A DNA stretch of 64,000 nucleotides, taken from positions 1-64,000 of the forward strand of contig JADANN010000164.1 of NCBI GenBank assembly GCA_018806985.1, given 5' to 3'. Source of the DNA: Angiostrongylus vasorum (lineage: Eukaryota; Nematoda; Chromadorea; Rhabditida; Metastrongylidae). Below the pieces are notes generated by a model. The model saw only the letters and a program-made list of their open reading frames with translations, was not told where the DNA came from and made no database searches. Below, one piece after another: positions 56,416-64,000 of this stretch (within the stretch, counting starts at the first letter, position 1; each line of letters starts with the position of its first letter). The position numbers and the translations under genes were made by a program.

Positions 56416-56925
56416 ATCGATCTTTTGCCACCAGCAATCACCCGTTAGCGGGATTGATCTGGGTAGCCCAAATCGGCAACGAACCCTGTTAAGCTGAGAT
56501 ATACCCCTGCCGTTAGAAAGAGTAGGCAGTAAATAATAAGTTAAAATTGAACATTTCTCTTGATTTTTTTGAAGCAGATACGTTGCAATTTGAGCAGCTT
56601 GAAAAACCTCTGATGGCAGTGTTTTATTAACGTCGTAGGAATAGGGATGAAATCGTAAGTCAGTCGAATCAGTGCACAAGTTTTAGCTCCGATGTTCAAG
56701 CAAAGTGATTGCTAATATAGCCTAAAAACCGTTAACAGCCAAAAAACGATATCTGATGTCGCACAAGCTAAACAACCACTCTCGACACTCAATAGCTAAC
56801 CGTTAGACTAGTTATCCTTCTTCAGTGAGTAGACGTATTTTGTGAAACTCTATTGATATTTCGAAAAAAACCGACCGTGATTTAACCTCGAGTTAGCAAT
56901 ACTATTTTTCATTTTTTTTATTTTA
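56416..56925. other. Mostly unassigned; possible tRNA-like remnant
   Basis: At 56,780-56,830 the reverse strand has AGGATAACTAGTCTAACGG and TTAGCTATTG, which resembles an A box region, but no convincing B box follows. The rest shows no motif or repeat I can assign. Confidence 0.35.
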
Positions 56926-57160
56926 TGTGACCCGTCTTCACGTCTACTGTGCAGATCCCAGCACTTCCCACATTCGATTTGCTTCCTCGCATCCACTGTC
57001 CACGAAGACCTTCCAATTTTTTCTCGTGTGGCTTCGACTGGTGCTTGAAGATTTTCATTTCATCTTGAATGTTTGTAGAATGCTGGTCAAGAAATTCTCC
57101 TTAGAGTCCTGGTATAACCGGGCTGAAGAGTTCTCAGCTGGACTGCAGAGAGTGTTTTTT
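56926..57160 (-). pseudogene. Gamma block, locus at 57 kb
   Basis: The reverse frame reads GEFLDQHSTNIQDEMKIFKH, QSKPHEKKLEGLRGQWMRGS, KSNVGSAGICTVDVKTGHIK and a stop: one of the longest uninterrupted gamma stretches. The charged IQDEM.I...QSKPHEKKLE run has coiled-coil character. The SINE at 57,165-57,300 lies directly upstream on the same strand. Confidence 0.45.
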
Positions 57161-57164
57161 TTCC

Positions 57165-57300
57165 AGACAAGTCCGGTACCAATTTTGCGACCCCCAGAAG
57201 GATGACAGGATTGGATGGCCCAGAGCGGAATCGAACTAGCACCATGCTTATGATGACAGGCATTACTAAAGCTGTGTTGTCTGCCCCATTAATAATACTA
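57165..57300 (-). repeat. tRNA-derived SINE fragment
   Basis: Reverse strand: GGTGCTAGTTCGATTCCGC (B box), CTGTCATCCTTCTGGGGGTC, GGTACCGGACTTGTCTGG, then an A run and the gamma block. The A run could be the SINE tail. Confidence 0.65.
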
Positions 57301-57409
57301 TTTGATGATTCTATTCATGTAATTCGGTGGATTCTTTGAAGAATTCCTTAAAAACGCCTCGTCGTTTCATTAGTGAAGACCTAATGTACAAATGGATATT
57401 AATCCTTAT

Positions 57410-57515
57410 GGTGCTAAGATATTTGCAAAATTTGGACCGCAGGCCAGACTCGAACTGGCGGTTATCCTTTTTGGAGCTCAAGTGTTATCCCCTGCACCAT
57501 GGAGGGCTTTACTTT
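57410..57515 (-). repeat. tRNA-like element with conserved 3' tail
   Basis: Reverse strand: CCATGGTGCAGGGGATAACA (A box), CGCCAGTTCGAGTCTGGCC (B box with a pairing arm), then TGCGGTCC and TTTTGCAAATATCTTAGCAC. The tail matches the hairpin arms at 48,970-49,120. It is the most tRNA-like sequence in the window, but the acceptor stem does not close, so a SINE head is preferred. Confidence 0.55.
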
Positions 57516-57965
57516 GTCTTTTTCTCAGCCAGTTTTTTGACCCTAACGGTGCCATCAGCGATCAACTGTGAATGGAAGTGAATCTCACCTGAGATGGAAA
57601 TTTTGTAAATATTTCAGCATCATTATGATTATATTTCACATAACGCCCTACAATGGAAGAATAACAGCCATTAAATAAAAAGTTATGCTTTGGGATATTA
57701 ATCTGTTGAAAATCGCTTACCGTTTCCGTTTTATTCCCTGGCTTTTTTTTAGAAGAAAATGCCAAAATGTGTCGGAAACATGAATCGCACGTGACGTTTC
57801 GCCTTTTCGCAGATTTCTTTCTTGACTTGCATGAATTCCACCCGCCATTTCACGTGAACAGCGCAAGGGAGGTTTTGCACCTTATAAGAATGAAATTGTG
57901 GGTTGCTTCTAAGAGACTGATATTTTTATATGTTAAATCCTCGTTATTACTCTAATATTGCTCTG
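57516..57965. other. Unassigned, with a fragment of the same tail
   Basis: Near 57,605-57,680 lies TGTAAATATTTCAGCATCAT and ACGCCCTACAATGGAAG, similar to 49,105-49,180. Otherwise nothing recognisable; the 62-residue forward frame at 57,767-57,955 has no counterpart. Confidence 0.4.
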
Positions 57966-58395
57966 CTATATTCTTGTTTAACTGTTTTATTGATAGTGAT
58001 AGTACTTGCCTTTCCAACGGTTTACCGCTTCATCGTGGCTAGGAGGTATTGCTGGGTGTCGGACTGCAATGTACAGCGAGGGGGATTCGTTCCTCCAGCA
58101 TGATCCCCAAGCTGAGAAGAAGTACGGTTTTTCCATCCGAAAGCCAAGCTTTGAGCAAACGAATACTAGGACTTGGTAACAACCTGGTATCAAACTTGTC
58201 GCACAGTGCCAAATTTCCTTCTGATCTACAAGGGCGTCGACTGCCTGTGGCGGCAACGACCTGAGGAGAATTTGGTCTGGCTGACCTTGGGACTCCAAGG
58301 AACCACAATGGCAAGACCAACAAAACTACGAAAAAATGGGGATTATGCTAGGGTCCGCACAACTAACGAGGACGGGCCATCCAAGTATTCAAGTA
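57966..58395 (+). mobile_element. SINE G copy G2 with attached beta fragment
   Basis: The first 40 bases (TATATTCTTGTTTAACTG, TTTTATTGATAGTGATAGTACT) equal those before copy G4 and derive from a beta block. Then comes the tRNA-like head (ATCGTGGCTAGGAGG A box; GGGGGATTCGTTCC B box), a body with CCTGGTATCA and TGGGACTCCA, the RTE-like GGGTCCGCACAACT..GAGGACGGGCC, and the tail CCAAGTATTCAAG. No right-hand duplication is seen. A reverse open frame (57,987-58,298) with PPSHDEAVNRW is shared with G4 but is probably incidental. Confidence 0.65.
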
Positions 58396-58504
58396 AATGT
58401 GAAGTACAGTATCGTTTCACCCTGTCAAGATTCATAAAACTAATATTTGAAGATATTTATGTACATCGTATTGTATTTTCGTAGTAACGAGCCATCTTAC
58501 ATCT

Positions 58505-58715
58505 AGACCAACGTCTACTGTGCGGATCTCAGCAATTCTCACATTCGATTTGTTTCCTCGCATCCATTGTTCGCGAAGATCTTCCAACTTTTACGTGCGG
58601 CTTCGGTTGCTGCTAGAGGATTTCCATTTCATCTTGAATGTCATGGAATCCTGGTCGAGCATTTCTCCCTGGAGTTCTGGAATAGCCGGGATGGAGCGTT
58701 CCCAACTAGATTGCA
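58505..58715 (-). pseudogene. Gamma block, locus at 58.6 kb
   Basis: Reverse frames: HSLQSSWERSIPAIPELQGE, MLDQDS, then IQDEMEIL, a stop, QQPKPHVK, and LEDLREQWMRGNKSNVRIAE, IRTVDVG across one frame change. Agreement with the 57-kb copy over LR.QWMRG.KSNV and TVDV is good. Confidence 0.45.
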
Positions 58716-58800
58716 GAGAGTGATTTCGGTGCGAAATCGAACTAGCACCATGCTCGTAATGGCGGAGACCACTACCACTGTGCTATCCGCCTCTTGGAAC
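58716..58800 (-). repeat. tRNA-like SINE head before gamma
   Basis: Reverse strand: GGCGGATAGCACAGTGGTAG (A box) and GGTGCTAGTTCGATTTCGC (B box). The head runs directly into the gamma block, as in R1 and R3. Confidence 0.55.
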
Positions 58801-59345
58801 GGTCTGGAAGTATCCATCCATCTAACAAATCTGTACTTTTATCCTCTTGGATAAGTTGCACCTCTAACCAAATTGTGCTCCTTACTTTTGAGAAATATGC
58901 GGATATTAACTAACCAGATAAACACAGCAGTAATATTGATTAGGGTTTATAAAAAAATACACTGAGCTGGCATTTAAAGTCTAAATTATTTGTGATCACT
59001 TCATTTAGCAATTCTTTTTCAGGGCAACGGAGTCATGTATAAGCACGGACGGCTGCATTACCTGTTTTATTGATAGTGATGGTACTTGTGGTGGAAGCTG
59101 CAACTACATCAGATTCTCACAAAAGGAATTACTGTGGGTGTAATCCGTATAGTGGATATGGAAAGAATGCCATTTTATCAAATCCTTTTCTCAAGAAGGT
59201 TTTTACCCTTCCGACGTTTGGAATAGGAAAACGTGTTGCTCTGATTTTTGAAGCGGCGATGTCCAGAAGAAATTGCGAATCATATGTTTACCATCTTCAA
59301 TTTTAATAGACCTTCCACAGAAGATCCGATCCAAACGACAATGAA
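58801..59345 (+). repeat. Unit R, copy R6 (first part) with beta
   Basis: Aligns with 28,540-28,900. The beta block starts at 59,023 after CTTTTTCAG: QRSHV, a stop, ARTAALPVLLIVMVLVVEAA, TTSDSHKRNYCGCNP. The hydrophobic run is intact, and the Trp and one Glu codon are lost. Confidence 0.55.
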
Positions 59346-59520
59346 GATCAACTACGACTTGGTCGTCGAAGAAGCCGAGACGTTGCCATTTAGATATCGT
59401 CGATGATTGAGTCAGAGCAGGAGACCGTCAACAAATGAGCTGGGCGAACTTTGTGTCCACTATGGGTAAAGTAAACCCGGGCGCGATATGTCCATCGCCT
59501 CAAAGCTGAAAACAAGTATT
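59340..59520 (+). pseudogene. Delta block, R6 first copy
   Basis: It reads MKINYDLVVEEAETLPFRYR, R, a stop, SRRPSTNELGELCVHYG and a stop. KINY and STNELGEL match. Broken. Confidence 0.45.
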
Positions 59521-59559
59521 GTTACTATAGCTTCGTGTAAACTATCGGATAAGGGTTCC

Positions 59560-59690
59560 CTGTATTTCACAGGTTCGATTCCGCGCTGTGAACTTATTAG
59601 GTCTTCTATTCCTCCGGTGTCGGCAAATTGGAACCAGACGTGTCGTGGAAGACAGCAGAACCAACCGGCGTGATACATTACTTACACTAA
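59560..59690 (+). repeat. tRNA-derived SINE fragment
   Basis: ACAGGTTCGATTCCGCGC (B box), GGTCTTCTATTCCTCCGGTG, CGGCAAATTGGAACCAGACG and GATACATTAC follow the strongylid-type SINE order. Truncated at 59,690 by the PLE fragment. Confidence 0.6.
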
Positions 59691-60095
59691 GCAGCCGTGA
59701 CTCACTGTATAGGGTTTCGTTTCCCTCCCCACGTGCTTTACAAGAGATTAGCTACGACGTACCTGAACTCATACAATTATCGTCTCTACCGTTAGGGCAT
59801 ATTATGTAATTGTTTGCTTTACATAGACTGTCATATAGGCAGTTACGAACTATCTGACTTCTTGAAGTGTCCGGTGGTTTTCCTATTCTACCAATGTAAC
59901 CGATTTCTCTAGTCTAGCCCTGTTTAACCATCGTTTTATAGCTGCACCTATTTCGTTGGAAACAAAGTACAGAATAATCGGGGCTTTTTTTTCATTGTAA
60001 TTGTCCTTTAGGATGTGGTTTTTCTCTACACCTATTCCGAGGAGCGACAGTTTGGTATCCATTCGAAATGGCTATTTGCGGAACCAATTTCAACA
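59690..60095 (-). pseudogene. PLE fragment, RT-to-finger linker
   Basis: Reverse strand: YFVSNEIGAAIKRWLNRARL, EKSVTLVE, a stop, then frame-shifted RLCKANNYIICPNGRDDNCM-like text across 59,830-59,760. It parallels 63,500-63,700 (FISNDVSAAIKRCLRRVGLE) and is heavily eroded. Its continuation lies beyond SINE G3 at 60,475-60,560. Confidence 0.6.
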
Positions 60096-60103
60096 ATGTT
60101 CCC

Positions 60104-60440
60104 AGTTGTTTACCTTCTCATCGTAGCTGAGAGGTGTTCCTGTGTGTCGGACTGCGATGTACGGTTGGTGGATTCATACCTCTGGCAGGGTCTTCCAAGC
60201 TGAGAAGTTCGGCGTTTCCATCAGGAAGCCCAGCTAAGAGTAAACCACTCTCAAGAACCGTCACCGTCCTGGTAGCAAACTAGTCTTGTGGTGGCAAATC
60301 TCTCTCCGATCCACAAGGGTGCGACTGCCTGTGGTGGTGACGACGAGGGACAGACTTTGGCCTGGGTGACCTTGGAACTCCAGGTGGTGGCCACACTGCC
60401 AGTGAGGACGAACCATCCAAATATCCAAGGAAGTAAGTAT
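60104..60440 (+). mobile_element. SINE G copy G3 inserted in a PLE fragment
   Basis: Head with TCATCGTAGCTGAGAGGTG (A box) and GGTGGATTCATACC (weak B box), then CCTGGTAGCAAACTAGTC, CCTTGGAACTCCAGG and GTGAGGACGAACC, ending in CCAAATATCCAAGG. The PLE at 63,640-63,910 is uninterrupted at the matching place (AAATGGCTATTTGCCGTGCC, then GCTGTTCGAAACATG), which supports insertion. Confidence 0.65.
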
Positions 60441-60751
60441 CAACGATTCTTCGTTGTGCTCTCTCTATGCATAGATTAGTGACCGTTCGAAACATGTTTC
60501 CTACAGCGCCGTTTTGGTGTGTGAGGAGTGAGAGGAAAGTAGTAAAGCAATATATTCTTATTTATATAATCTTATAAACTGATCTTCTTTAGCTGATGCG
60601 AGGTTGGTATAGGTCTTCGCTGTTGTTGTCGTTGTTGTTGGTGTTGTTGGTCGATGGCTGACGTTTCGGCGATTGCGCCTTCCCTAGAGCCGTGATGCAA
60701 CGAGGGGACAATATATTCTTGTTTAACTGTTTTATTGATAGTGATAGTACT
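60441..60751. other. PLE remnant, GTT-rich repeat and beta fragment
   Basis: 60,475-60,560 matches the PLE sequence at 63,850-63,915. 60,620-60,655 is a GTT-rich simple repeat. 60,661-60,688 (-) holds a hammerhead-like motif with CTAGGGA in place of CTGAGGA, so it is broken. 60,712-60,751 is the beta fragment cut by SINE G4. Confidence 0.55.
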
Positions 60752-61140
60752 TGCCTTGCCAACGGTTTACCGCTTCATCGTAGCTGGGAGGTGTTCTTGG
60801 GTGTCGGACTGCAATGTACAGCGAGGGGATTCGTCCCCCGCCAGAATCTCTCATGCCGAGAATGAGTACGGCGTTTTCATCAGGAAGCCTAGCTAAGAGT
60901 AAACCAATACCAGGGTCCGCCACCGTCCTGGTATCAATAGTCGCATGGTGGCAAATCTCCCTTTGATCCACAAGGGCTGCCACTGCCCGTAGTGGCGAAG
61001 ACCTGGGGCAGACTACGGCCAGGCTGACCTCTGGATTCCAGGGAATCGCAATGACTTAACCAGTAAATCTCCGATGAATGGTGATTATGCTGGGGTCCGC
61101 ACAAGCAGTGAGGACGGGCCGTTCAAGTGTCAAGCGTCAA
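60752..61140 (+). mobile_element. SINE G copy G4, full length, inside a beta block
   Basis: 389 bp flanked by GATAGTACT at 60,743-60,751 and 61,141-61,149. The tRNA-like head has TCATCGTAGCTGGGAGGTG (A box) and a T-arm-like GGGGATTCGTCCCC (B box). The body carries CCTGGTATCA and CAGGCTGACCTCTGGATTCC, then GATTATGCTGGGGTCCGCAC shared with the RTE 3' end, then the tail TTCAAGTGTCAAGCGTCAAG. The beta sequence resumes after it (ATGTAGTTGTAGCCATAACT). Best reference copy of the family. Confidence 0.8.
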
Positions 61141-61379
61141 GATAGTACTAATGTAGTTGTAGCCATAACTACATTAGATGGTTACAATATGAAGTATTGT
61201 TAGCGCTATTCGCAGTGTGCATGTACGAGAAGTAAGTTTTCATCCTTTTTACCCTTCAGAAGAAAACTTTCACCCCTGCAACTATTAGAATAAAATAGAT
61301 TTTTTAAAGCAGTGTTTTTCTGTAATGTCCATAATAAATCGCGAATCGTATGCTGACTGTCTTTGGTTTGAATAGCTCA

Positions 61380-61585
61380 TCAGAAGAAGATACGATCCAA
61401 TCCACAGTGAAAATCAGCTATGGCGTCGTCATCGTGGTGGCCGAGAAATCGCCACTTTGACATCGTCTTTTTCAAGTCTTAATAAGGGAACATCATCAAA
61501 TGACCTCGGTGAACTTTCTGTCCACTAAAGGTAATCCCGAGCACGATTTGTCCATTTCCTGAGAGCCGAAGATATGCATCGTTAA
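61380..61585 (+). pseudogene. Delta block, R6 second copy
   Basis: EDTIQSTVKISYGVVIVVAE, KSPL, a stop, then SLNKGTSSNDLGELSVH with shifts, FVHFLRAEDMHR and TAA at 61,583-61,585. Three overlapping AATAAA follow at 61,589-61,602. Confidence 0.45.
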
Positions 61586-61588
61586 GTC

Positions 61589-61602
61589 AATAAATAAATA
61601 AA
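61589..61602 (+). promoter_or_regulatory. Poly(A) signal after delta, R6
   Basis: Three overlapping AATAAA hexamers begin four bases after the delta stop, matching the signals at 29,292-29,301. Confidence 0.45.
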
Positions 61603-61649
61603 GATTAATTTCCTTTTTTCGCTTTGTTTTTTTTAACTTGAGAAAGCTT

Positions 61650-61890
61650 GCAATGCTTTGGTTATAGGTGCGCTGTAATAGGCAGGTGGTCCCTAGTTCG
61701 ATTCCGCACCCTAGGTCAAAAGTCTTCCATTCTTCTTCTGTTTACCTGGACTTTCTTGGTGGATAGCAGCAATTAGGGAGTATTCCATAGACCACATACT
61801 AATTCACGGTTTTGTGAATGGAGTCCAGTGCATGCAACAACCCCCTCAGATGGACCAACGCCAAGCGCTTTATCTATCTATGCATCAATT
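61650..61890 (+). repeat. tRNA-derived SINE in R6
   Basis: GGTCCCTAGTTCGATTCCGC (B box), GTCTTCCATTCTTC, TTGGTGGATAGCAGC, GTGAATGGAGTCCAGTGCAT and CCAACGCCAAGCGC. It sits at the same site as the SINEs in R1 and R3. Confidence 0.65.
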
Positions 61891-62501
61891 TTCCACGTTT
61901 GTGATAGGTCTATTTTTAAAATACTGTATGTGGCGCGGGAAAGCTCTGTTTAAATTTTTTACATAATTACTAACATTAGCTCTCCGGGAAAAATACAGCG
62001 TCGAACGAAAACAAACGAATCGAATAGGCCTGTTGTAACCAAATAATTCTACTTTTTCATTCACTCTTTGTTCGCCCTTTGAATTTCGCAAGGTGGTGTG
62101 ACTTTTTTATTCTGCAGAAATTTAAAAAACGACAAAGTTTCTTTCGGAAAAAGTTCTGTAGGACTGGGCGTGCTTAAACAATGTTTGGCTCTTAGTTACT
62201 ACGTATTCTTGTTTTCATGGCAAAGAATGACGTGGTTGCAAAGACATGAGCAAAACTCGGAACCTCAGCTGTCCTCCGAACTCGCGATTATTTCACATGC
62301 TATTCATCGCGAAAACGGAGCCGCTTTCTTTTGTTTCCACTCAATCCCACCGAGGTTCCGAGTTTTGTTCATATTCCAGTGTTGAAACAATTGATTACCG
62401 ATTTGCACTTACGCACTTGTGCACTTATACGTTAAACTTCAATTTTTTATACGTCAGTTAAGTGCTTAGAATAAAAGATTCCAGAAGTCTGACAAAGAAA
62501 T

Positions 62502-62735
62502 TTATTCGCCATATTCATTTACACTACTTGTCATCTCATCTACTATGCTTAGTTGTTCTTGCATTCTAATAGTTTTCGTCATATTCATCGTCCACAAAGG
62601 TCTTCGAACATTTCGCGTGTTGCTTCGGCTGCTGCTTGAGCATTTCATCTTTTTTATGAATGTCGTCGTAGAGCGATGATCGAGTCTACTCTCCTTGCAA
62701 TCTTGACGATAGCCGAGCTGAAGCGTTCCCACATG
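62502..62735 (-). pseudogene. Gamma block, R6 copy
   Basis: Reverse frames: MWERFSSAIVKIARRVDS, then KKDEMLKQQPKQHAKCSKTF and VDDEYDENY through one shift, ending SSVNEYGE and a stop. It agrees with R3 over QQPKQH.KCSKTFV.D.YDEN. Confidence 0.45.
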
Positions 62736-62884
62736 AATTGAAGGGGCAAGGGGTTAAACAAGAAGCCTGCTTCCTGATAAGCTGGATCACTACACACCTG
62801 TCTACGCAACTACTACCCGGAAAGGAAACCTTAATTTTTAAATTTTCCACAGCAGAAATAGCACACCTAAAATGAACGATACTG

Positions 62885-63910
62885 TGATTGGTTGTTGAGC
62901 AAACGCGAGGTGTTATTTTATTCTTTATTCACGAACAAGCTGACGTTTCGGCGGATTTCGCCTTCCTAAGAGCCTGGAAAGGTCAAGCTGACAGCAATCT
63001 ATTCGGCCCAACACCTCCATAACCAAACAGAGAAAACGGTAAACCAAGATTTCAATCACATTAGACACAAAAATAGCTGCTTTGCACACTCACCGCTTTC
63101 TGTGAGTCTTCCACTGAGTATGTCGCGTGGAGACCAACCGCGCAGAATTCACATGGAAGCGTAATGTGCCCTCCCATTAGAATACCAGCTTATATACTGC
63201 CCAATATCGCACGCGATAATGAAGCATTCTTCTCTGCAGTTCATTTTCGGATTTCTGGAGTTAATCCAGAATGCCTCGATAGTTTTGCTCATTTGTATTC
63301 CCGATTCCTTGCGAGGATCGTGACCCGTACTTCGAAGTCCTCCCCACTATGTCTCTGCGTCATATGCGTGCCTAGTGGGGTATTTAGTTCACATTTACCC
63401 ACTAGGTGTTCCTTTACGCGGCACAAAGTGGTCTACCTGTTTCGCCAGTGTATTCGTCTACGCGCGCCTTACAGGAGATCAGAAAAAACTGTACCCGAGC
63501 TCATGCAATCACCGTCTGTACTATTAGGGCAAATTACGCAATTTTGCACTGGACATAGACGGTCGTACAGGCGGTTACGAACTAGCTGGCGCCTAAGAGT
63601 AGTCGGTGGCATTTAGACTACGTTTACCGAATTCTCTAAACCCACCCTTCTTAAGCAGCGTTTTATAGCTGCACTTACATCATTTGAGATGAAGGTTCGG
63701 ATAAACGGGACCTTTCTATCGCTGGAGTTGTCATTTGGGGGGCCTAGGATTCCCTTTACACCTATCCCGAGCTACAGTTTCGTAGCCATTAGAAATGGCT
63801 ATTTGCCGTGCCAAGTTCCGGGACTCCTCTCTCTGCTGTCTTCTCCTGCACACGTTGGTTGCTGTTCGAAACATGTTTTTTTACAAGCGCCCTTTTCGCG
63901 TGAGAGGGGT
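62885..63910 (-). mobile_element. Penelope-like element, 3' portion, most complete copy
   Basis: From the 5' side on the reverse strand: VPFIRTFISNDVSAAIKRCL and RRVGLEN (end of the RT-side linker, 63,700-63,620), one stop, TLRRQLVRNRLYDRL, the finger CPVQNCVICPNSTDGDC (about 63,560-63,500), then a broken GIY-YIG region, CRVKEHLVGKCELNTPLGTH, RHSGEDFEVRVTILARN and, after a shift, the MNC.EECF.I end. The 3' region has a hammerhead-like motif (62,943-62,970, with CTTAGGA) and ends at GTTGAGCAAACGCGAGGTG (62,893). The RT core is missing. Confidence 0.8.
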
Positions 63911-64000
63911 GAGAGGAGAGGTATGAACAAAGGTGTTTTTATTACTTGGTTTTCGGTACCACTTCGTAATGTAGCCATTTTCTGACAGGCTAATTTGGAC
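63911..64000. other. Window edge, unassigned
   Basis: Ninety bases without a recognised feature; they may continue the PLE upstream region. Confidence 0.4.

Larger units (their letters stand above)
61150..62880 (+). repeat. Unit R, copy R6 (second part)
   Basis: Aligns with 28,840-30,640 and 5,480-7,230: end of beta, delta, SINE, then gamma on the reverse strand. GAGCAAAACTCGGAACCTCAG occurs here (62,248) and near 6,580. It ends where the PLE begins at about 62,885. Confidence 0.65.

Noticed and set aside
57434..57508. Functional tRNA gene
   Set aside because: A and B boxes are good, but the acceptor stem does not close and the 3' side continues into a repeat tail.
57987..58298. Reverse frames with a PPSYDEA/PPSHDEA motif (also 60,732-60,983)
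   Set aside because: The motif resembles PPxY-type tails, but the frames run antisense across SINE G heads, and the two copies are related by duplication. Only two loci carry it.
63164..63616. Forward open frame of 150 residues
   Set aside because: It is antisense to the PLE finger and GIY-YIG region, whose motifs are on the reverse strand.

Overview
The window looks like gene-poor, repeat-saturated DNA of a strongylid (hookworm-like) nematode. The basis is an AT-rich background, an RTE-type LINE whose endonuclease/RT wording (TYNAR, GLAEMRR, NEIDHIIVNRRF, FADDIVLI, SSYVYLGREINM) is that of hookworm endonuclease-reverse transcriptase proteins, a second RTE subfamily ending in NEWHMCWGPH, Penelope-like (PLE) fragments with a Cys-finger and GIY-YIG domain, and many tRNA-derived SINE copies. 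I see no intact host gene, no confident tRNA or rRNA gene, and nothing bacterial (no CRISPR, operons or phage).

Layout. 1-11,995: one copy (R1) of a long, old repeat called here unit R, split by a SINE (7,413-7,652) and a full-length but dead RTE LINE (7,683-11,037), each with a target-site duplication (TSD). 12,025-13,600: mostly unassigned, with one tRNA-like head. 13,600-16,638: partial unit R4. 16,639-17,753: PLE 3' ends arranged head to head. 18,229-29,536 and 32,511-43,756: two near-identical 11.3-kb arms of a giant inverted repeat around a 3-kb hinge; each arm holds two R units head to head. 42,219-47,991: a second, smaller inverted repeat partly overlapping the right arm, with PLE pieces in its spacer. 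48,134-50,767 and 53,785-56,415: a 2.63-kb direct duplication. 56,416-64,000: a mosaic of SINEs, R6 fragments and PLE fragments.

Unit R recurs at least six times at different ages. Several short blocks (alpha, beta, gamma, delta, zeta) keep the same reading frame in diverged copies. Beta carries a splice-acceptor-like TTTTCAG and a hydrophobic segment; delta ends in a stop followed by AATAAA. This suggests, without proving it, that R derives from a multi-exon coding unit. I do not recognise the protein.

The elements fit together as follows. RTE enzymes probably supplied the machinery for a SINE family that shares the RTE 3' end. PLE copies carry a hammerhead-like motif in their 3' region. 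Repeated inverted duplication then copied the blocks. All alignments were made by eye; boundaries given to the base are those I could read directly, the others are approximate.
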